DNA of 64,000 bases. It comes from Chrysomallon squamiferum. Its lineage: Eukaryota > Mollusca > Gastropoda > Neomphalida > Peltospiridae. The stretch is taken from positions 23,074,952 through 23,138,951 of the forward strand of contig CM022679.1 of assembly GCA_012295275.1 (NCBI GenBank). The letters run 5' to 3'. The translations under genes and the position numbers were made by a program. The notes beneath the pieces were generated by a model. It searched no databases. It was not told the origin of the DNA and was given only the letters and a program-made list of their open reading frames with translations. The number at the start of each line of letters is the position of its first letter. Position 1 is the stretch's first letter. Positions 61,832-64,000 of this stretch are shown piece after piece.

Positions 61832-61925
61832 GCTCTATCACGAAATTATTAACCTTGTAAAAAACCATTAGTTTTATATTTTGTATTGCTAGGTTTTTGT
61901 GACATTATTATTATTATTATTATTA

Positions 61926-61963
<38 letters not shown>

Positions 61964-62105
61964 GTTATTATTATTATTGTTGTTGTTGTTGTTTTATAAC
62001 TACTACTACTACTACTAATAATAGTATTAGAAATAGTAGTAGTGGAATTATTGTTGTTATTGTTGTTGTTATTACTTTTCCAAATATATAATTAATATTT
62101 TGTAG

Positions 62106-62140
62106 GACTACGATGGCATACAGGCTGATCTGCATGGAAG
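62106..62140 (+). CDS. IAP linker exon of 35 nt (right copy)
   Basis: Identical to 24944-24978; phase 0 to 2, joining the BIR exon to the RING exon in frame. Confidence 0.65.
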
Positions 62141-62366
62141 GTATGTTATTAGAAAATTGTAAGTTTACTAACACATCGCATGGCCCACTATCAGAATATA
62201 ACAAAATAATGTGAACATAAAAACAGTGAATAATTTACATCCAGCAAAATAATATTTTAAATAGATTAACGTTAGAGGAACGGGATTTTGAAATGTTGCC
62301 GGATCATACAGAAATCCGGAATAGTCTCACGATTTTATTCGCATAGTTGATGAGTAACGTACATTG

Positions 62367-62406
<40 letters not shown>

Positions 62407-62708
62407 GCTGTTGTTGTTGTTGTTGTTGTTGTTGTTGATATTGTTGTTGTTATTATTAGATTCATAAAAGGTAGTAAAAGAGTCAAATTACTTTTATGAT
62501 AGTCTACAAAATATTTGTTTCAATCTTTAGGTGTAGCAAAGTATGCACATTATTATTATGTTCTTGTTGTTTTTATGTGTTGTCGTTTTTGTTGTTGTTG
62601 TTGTTGTTGTTTTTGTTGTTGTTTTTTTTTGTTTGTTTTCTTTACCTAATTGTTTCAAAGTCTGTGCATTATAAGGTATTACAAAACTATTGTTTTATGA
62701 TTTAACAG

Positions 62709-62862
62709 ATGGAAATGCATTGTATGTAAAGACAAGCGAGTCACAATCGTTTTCCTGCCCTGTGAACACGTTTGCTGCTGTGACGATTGTGCGTCCAGAC
62801 AGCGACGTTGCCCAGATTGTGGAAGGATAATCCAGTCAACTCGTCCGACTGTCCTCTTTTAA
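62709..62862 (+). CDS. IAP-like RING-finger final exon (right copy)
   Basis: Same sequence as 25550-25703, with all RING zinc ligands and TAA at 62860-62862. Confidence 0.9.
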
Positions 62863-63015
62863 AGATGACGATGTGATGAACTTTGAATCTCATGTAAAAA
62901 ATGTACCAAAGAATTTGAATCGATTTTTTGAGTTTCACACTAACAATTTTAAATGCTGAAGTCCAATTTTCTAGTACAGTACTCAATAGTAACCGACTAA
63001 TACAAAATACTTTTC

Positions 63016-63055
<40 letters not shown>

Positions 63056-64000
63056 TTACTACTATTAGCAGTACCACTAATACAACGACAACTTCTACTA
63101 CAGCTACAACCAGTTACTTGTATATGGTTTTATGGCAAATTAGTATTTCCAGGATATTAAGAAGACACGCCTATAATATATGAAAGCTTATATACAGTTT
63201 TCTCTTATCAGAGGTTGGTTTTAATAAAATAATCAGTAGTAAATTTATGATATACATAATTGTATAGTAGGATATTTATTGGTAATCATGCAGACACAAT
63301 TTGACAAAAAACAAACTATCAAAGAGTATGTAATAAAAAAATATAATTATAGTACGTTAAGTGATGTGTATATTTTGTAACAAACGTAACAAAGAACATT
63401 TTAAAACAAATCAAATAACTTGATTACTTTGTTACACATAACCTTTGTAAACAAATTGTAGGTTTTATCATAAAAGTAACGTGATTCTTCACAAGGTTTT
63501 ACCATCATACAAAAAGGCTTTCTGTATTTCTTTCCTTGTAAAATATATCAGATAATAATAATAATAATAATAATAATAATAGTAATTGCAATACCAGTAA
63601 TGCGAGAGGCAACAAGAACAATGATTAAACAATCAATAATAAATACATTATTAAGTGGAGTTAAATTAGCAAATATAGAACTAATATTAAAATAACATCT
63701 TGAAATTGTTTAATAAAATTTGGGTAGGTAAATAAATTAATAAATAAATAAAATAATGTTTGTTGCCCAGATTAGTGTTCAGTGGATTAAGTCAGTGAGT
63801 GAGAAAATAAAAGTGCTAATCAGAGCGAGCTGTTGTGAAATAGATCTGCGACCGTCACGCTCTCTGACAAAGCCAGGGCGTGTCTGTCGTTGAAAAGAGA
63901 CGAGGGAGGTAAAAGAAGGGGATCTCCAAACGATCACTCAGTCACTTTATTTATTAATTATTAATTAATTGTTTTGTATTTAGTGTATTTGCTTCATGTT
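62863..64000. other. 3' flank of the right IAP copy
   Basis: (AAT)n after the RING exon and at about 63554-63582, then AT-rich sequence identical in layout to 25704-26842. No gene. Confidence 0.6.

Larger units (their letters stand above)
52468..64000. repeat. 11.5-kb duplicated block, right copy
   Basis: Same content as 15320-26842, running off the window end. Its left part looks the more intact version: the MITE target duplication and longer MULE reading frames survive here. 51.8-52.4 kb continues smoothly into it, without a gap. Confidence 0.95.

Overview
The window is AT-rich, intron-rich animal DNA with phased GT-AG introns, many microsatellites and DNA-transposon relics. The sodium/calcium exchanger, the inhibitor-of-apoptosis (IAP) array and the repeat content fit a lophotrochozoan, probably a mollusc and possibly a cephalopod. 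The species is an inference; no sequence label supports it.

Layout. (1) 1-4.0 kb: the last five coding exons, + strand, of an NCX/SLC8-type sodium/calcium exchanger: one Calx-beta domain, the alpha-2 repeat and the C-terminal membrane segments, then the 3' UTR. (2) 4.0-7.6 kb: AT-rich intergenic DNA with a small degenerate tandem repeat and a CRE/TATA-like cluster. (3) 7.6-15.1 kb: a tRNA-Gly(UCC) cluster on the - strand. One tRNA gene is intact. Two others are each interrupted at the same nucleotide by the same L1/Tx1-like LINE; one insertion is about 5.3 kb with both ORFs, the other runs into a 200-base gap. (4) 15.3-26.8 kb and 52.5-64.0 kb: two near-identical copies of an 11.5-kb block, carrying a hAT-type MITE, a Mutator-like element with long inverted repeats, and a BIR-linker-RING (IAP-like) exon set. 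(5) 26.8-42 kb: nested tandem duplications, minisatellites, a second hAT MITE and a rearranged MULE transposase relic. (6) 42.7-49.8 kb: a better-preserved IAP-like gene with four 51-nt phase 1-1 microexons, a two-exon BIR, a UBA-like segment and a RING exon. (7) 50-52.4 kb: repeats duplicated from 27-30 kb.

Two observations stand out. First, the LINE has landed twice inside tRNA-Gly(UCC) genes at the same position (3' junction at tRNA nucleotide 21/22), with different outer flanks. This points to a tRNA-gene-targeting retrotransposon. Second, the four 51-nt exons of the central IAP-like gene differ strongly (two of them match at 27 of 51 bases), whereas a 206-base stretch of the adjoining introns differs at only 3 positions. 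All four exons keep the same phase, so any combination stays in frame. This looks like a diversifying, modular exon cassette in front of a BIR-RING protein. The 11.5-kb duplication starts at the assembly gap, so an assembly artefact must be excluded before counting gene copies.
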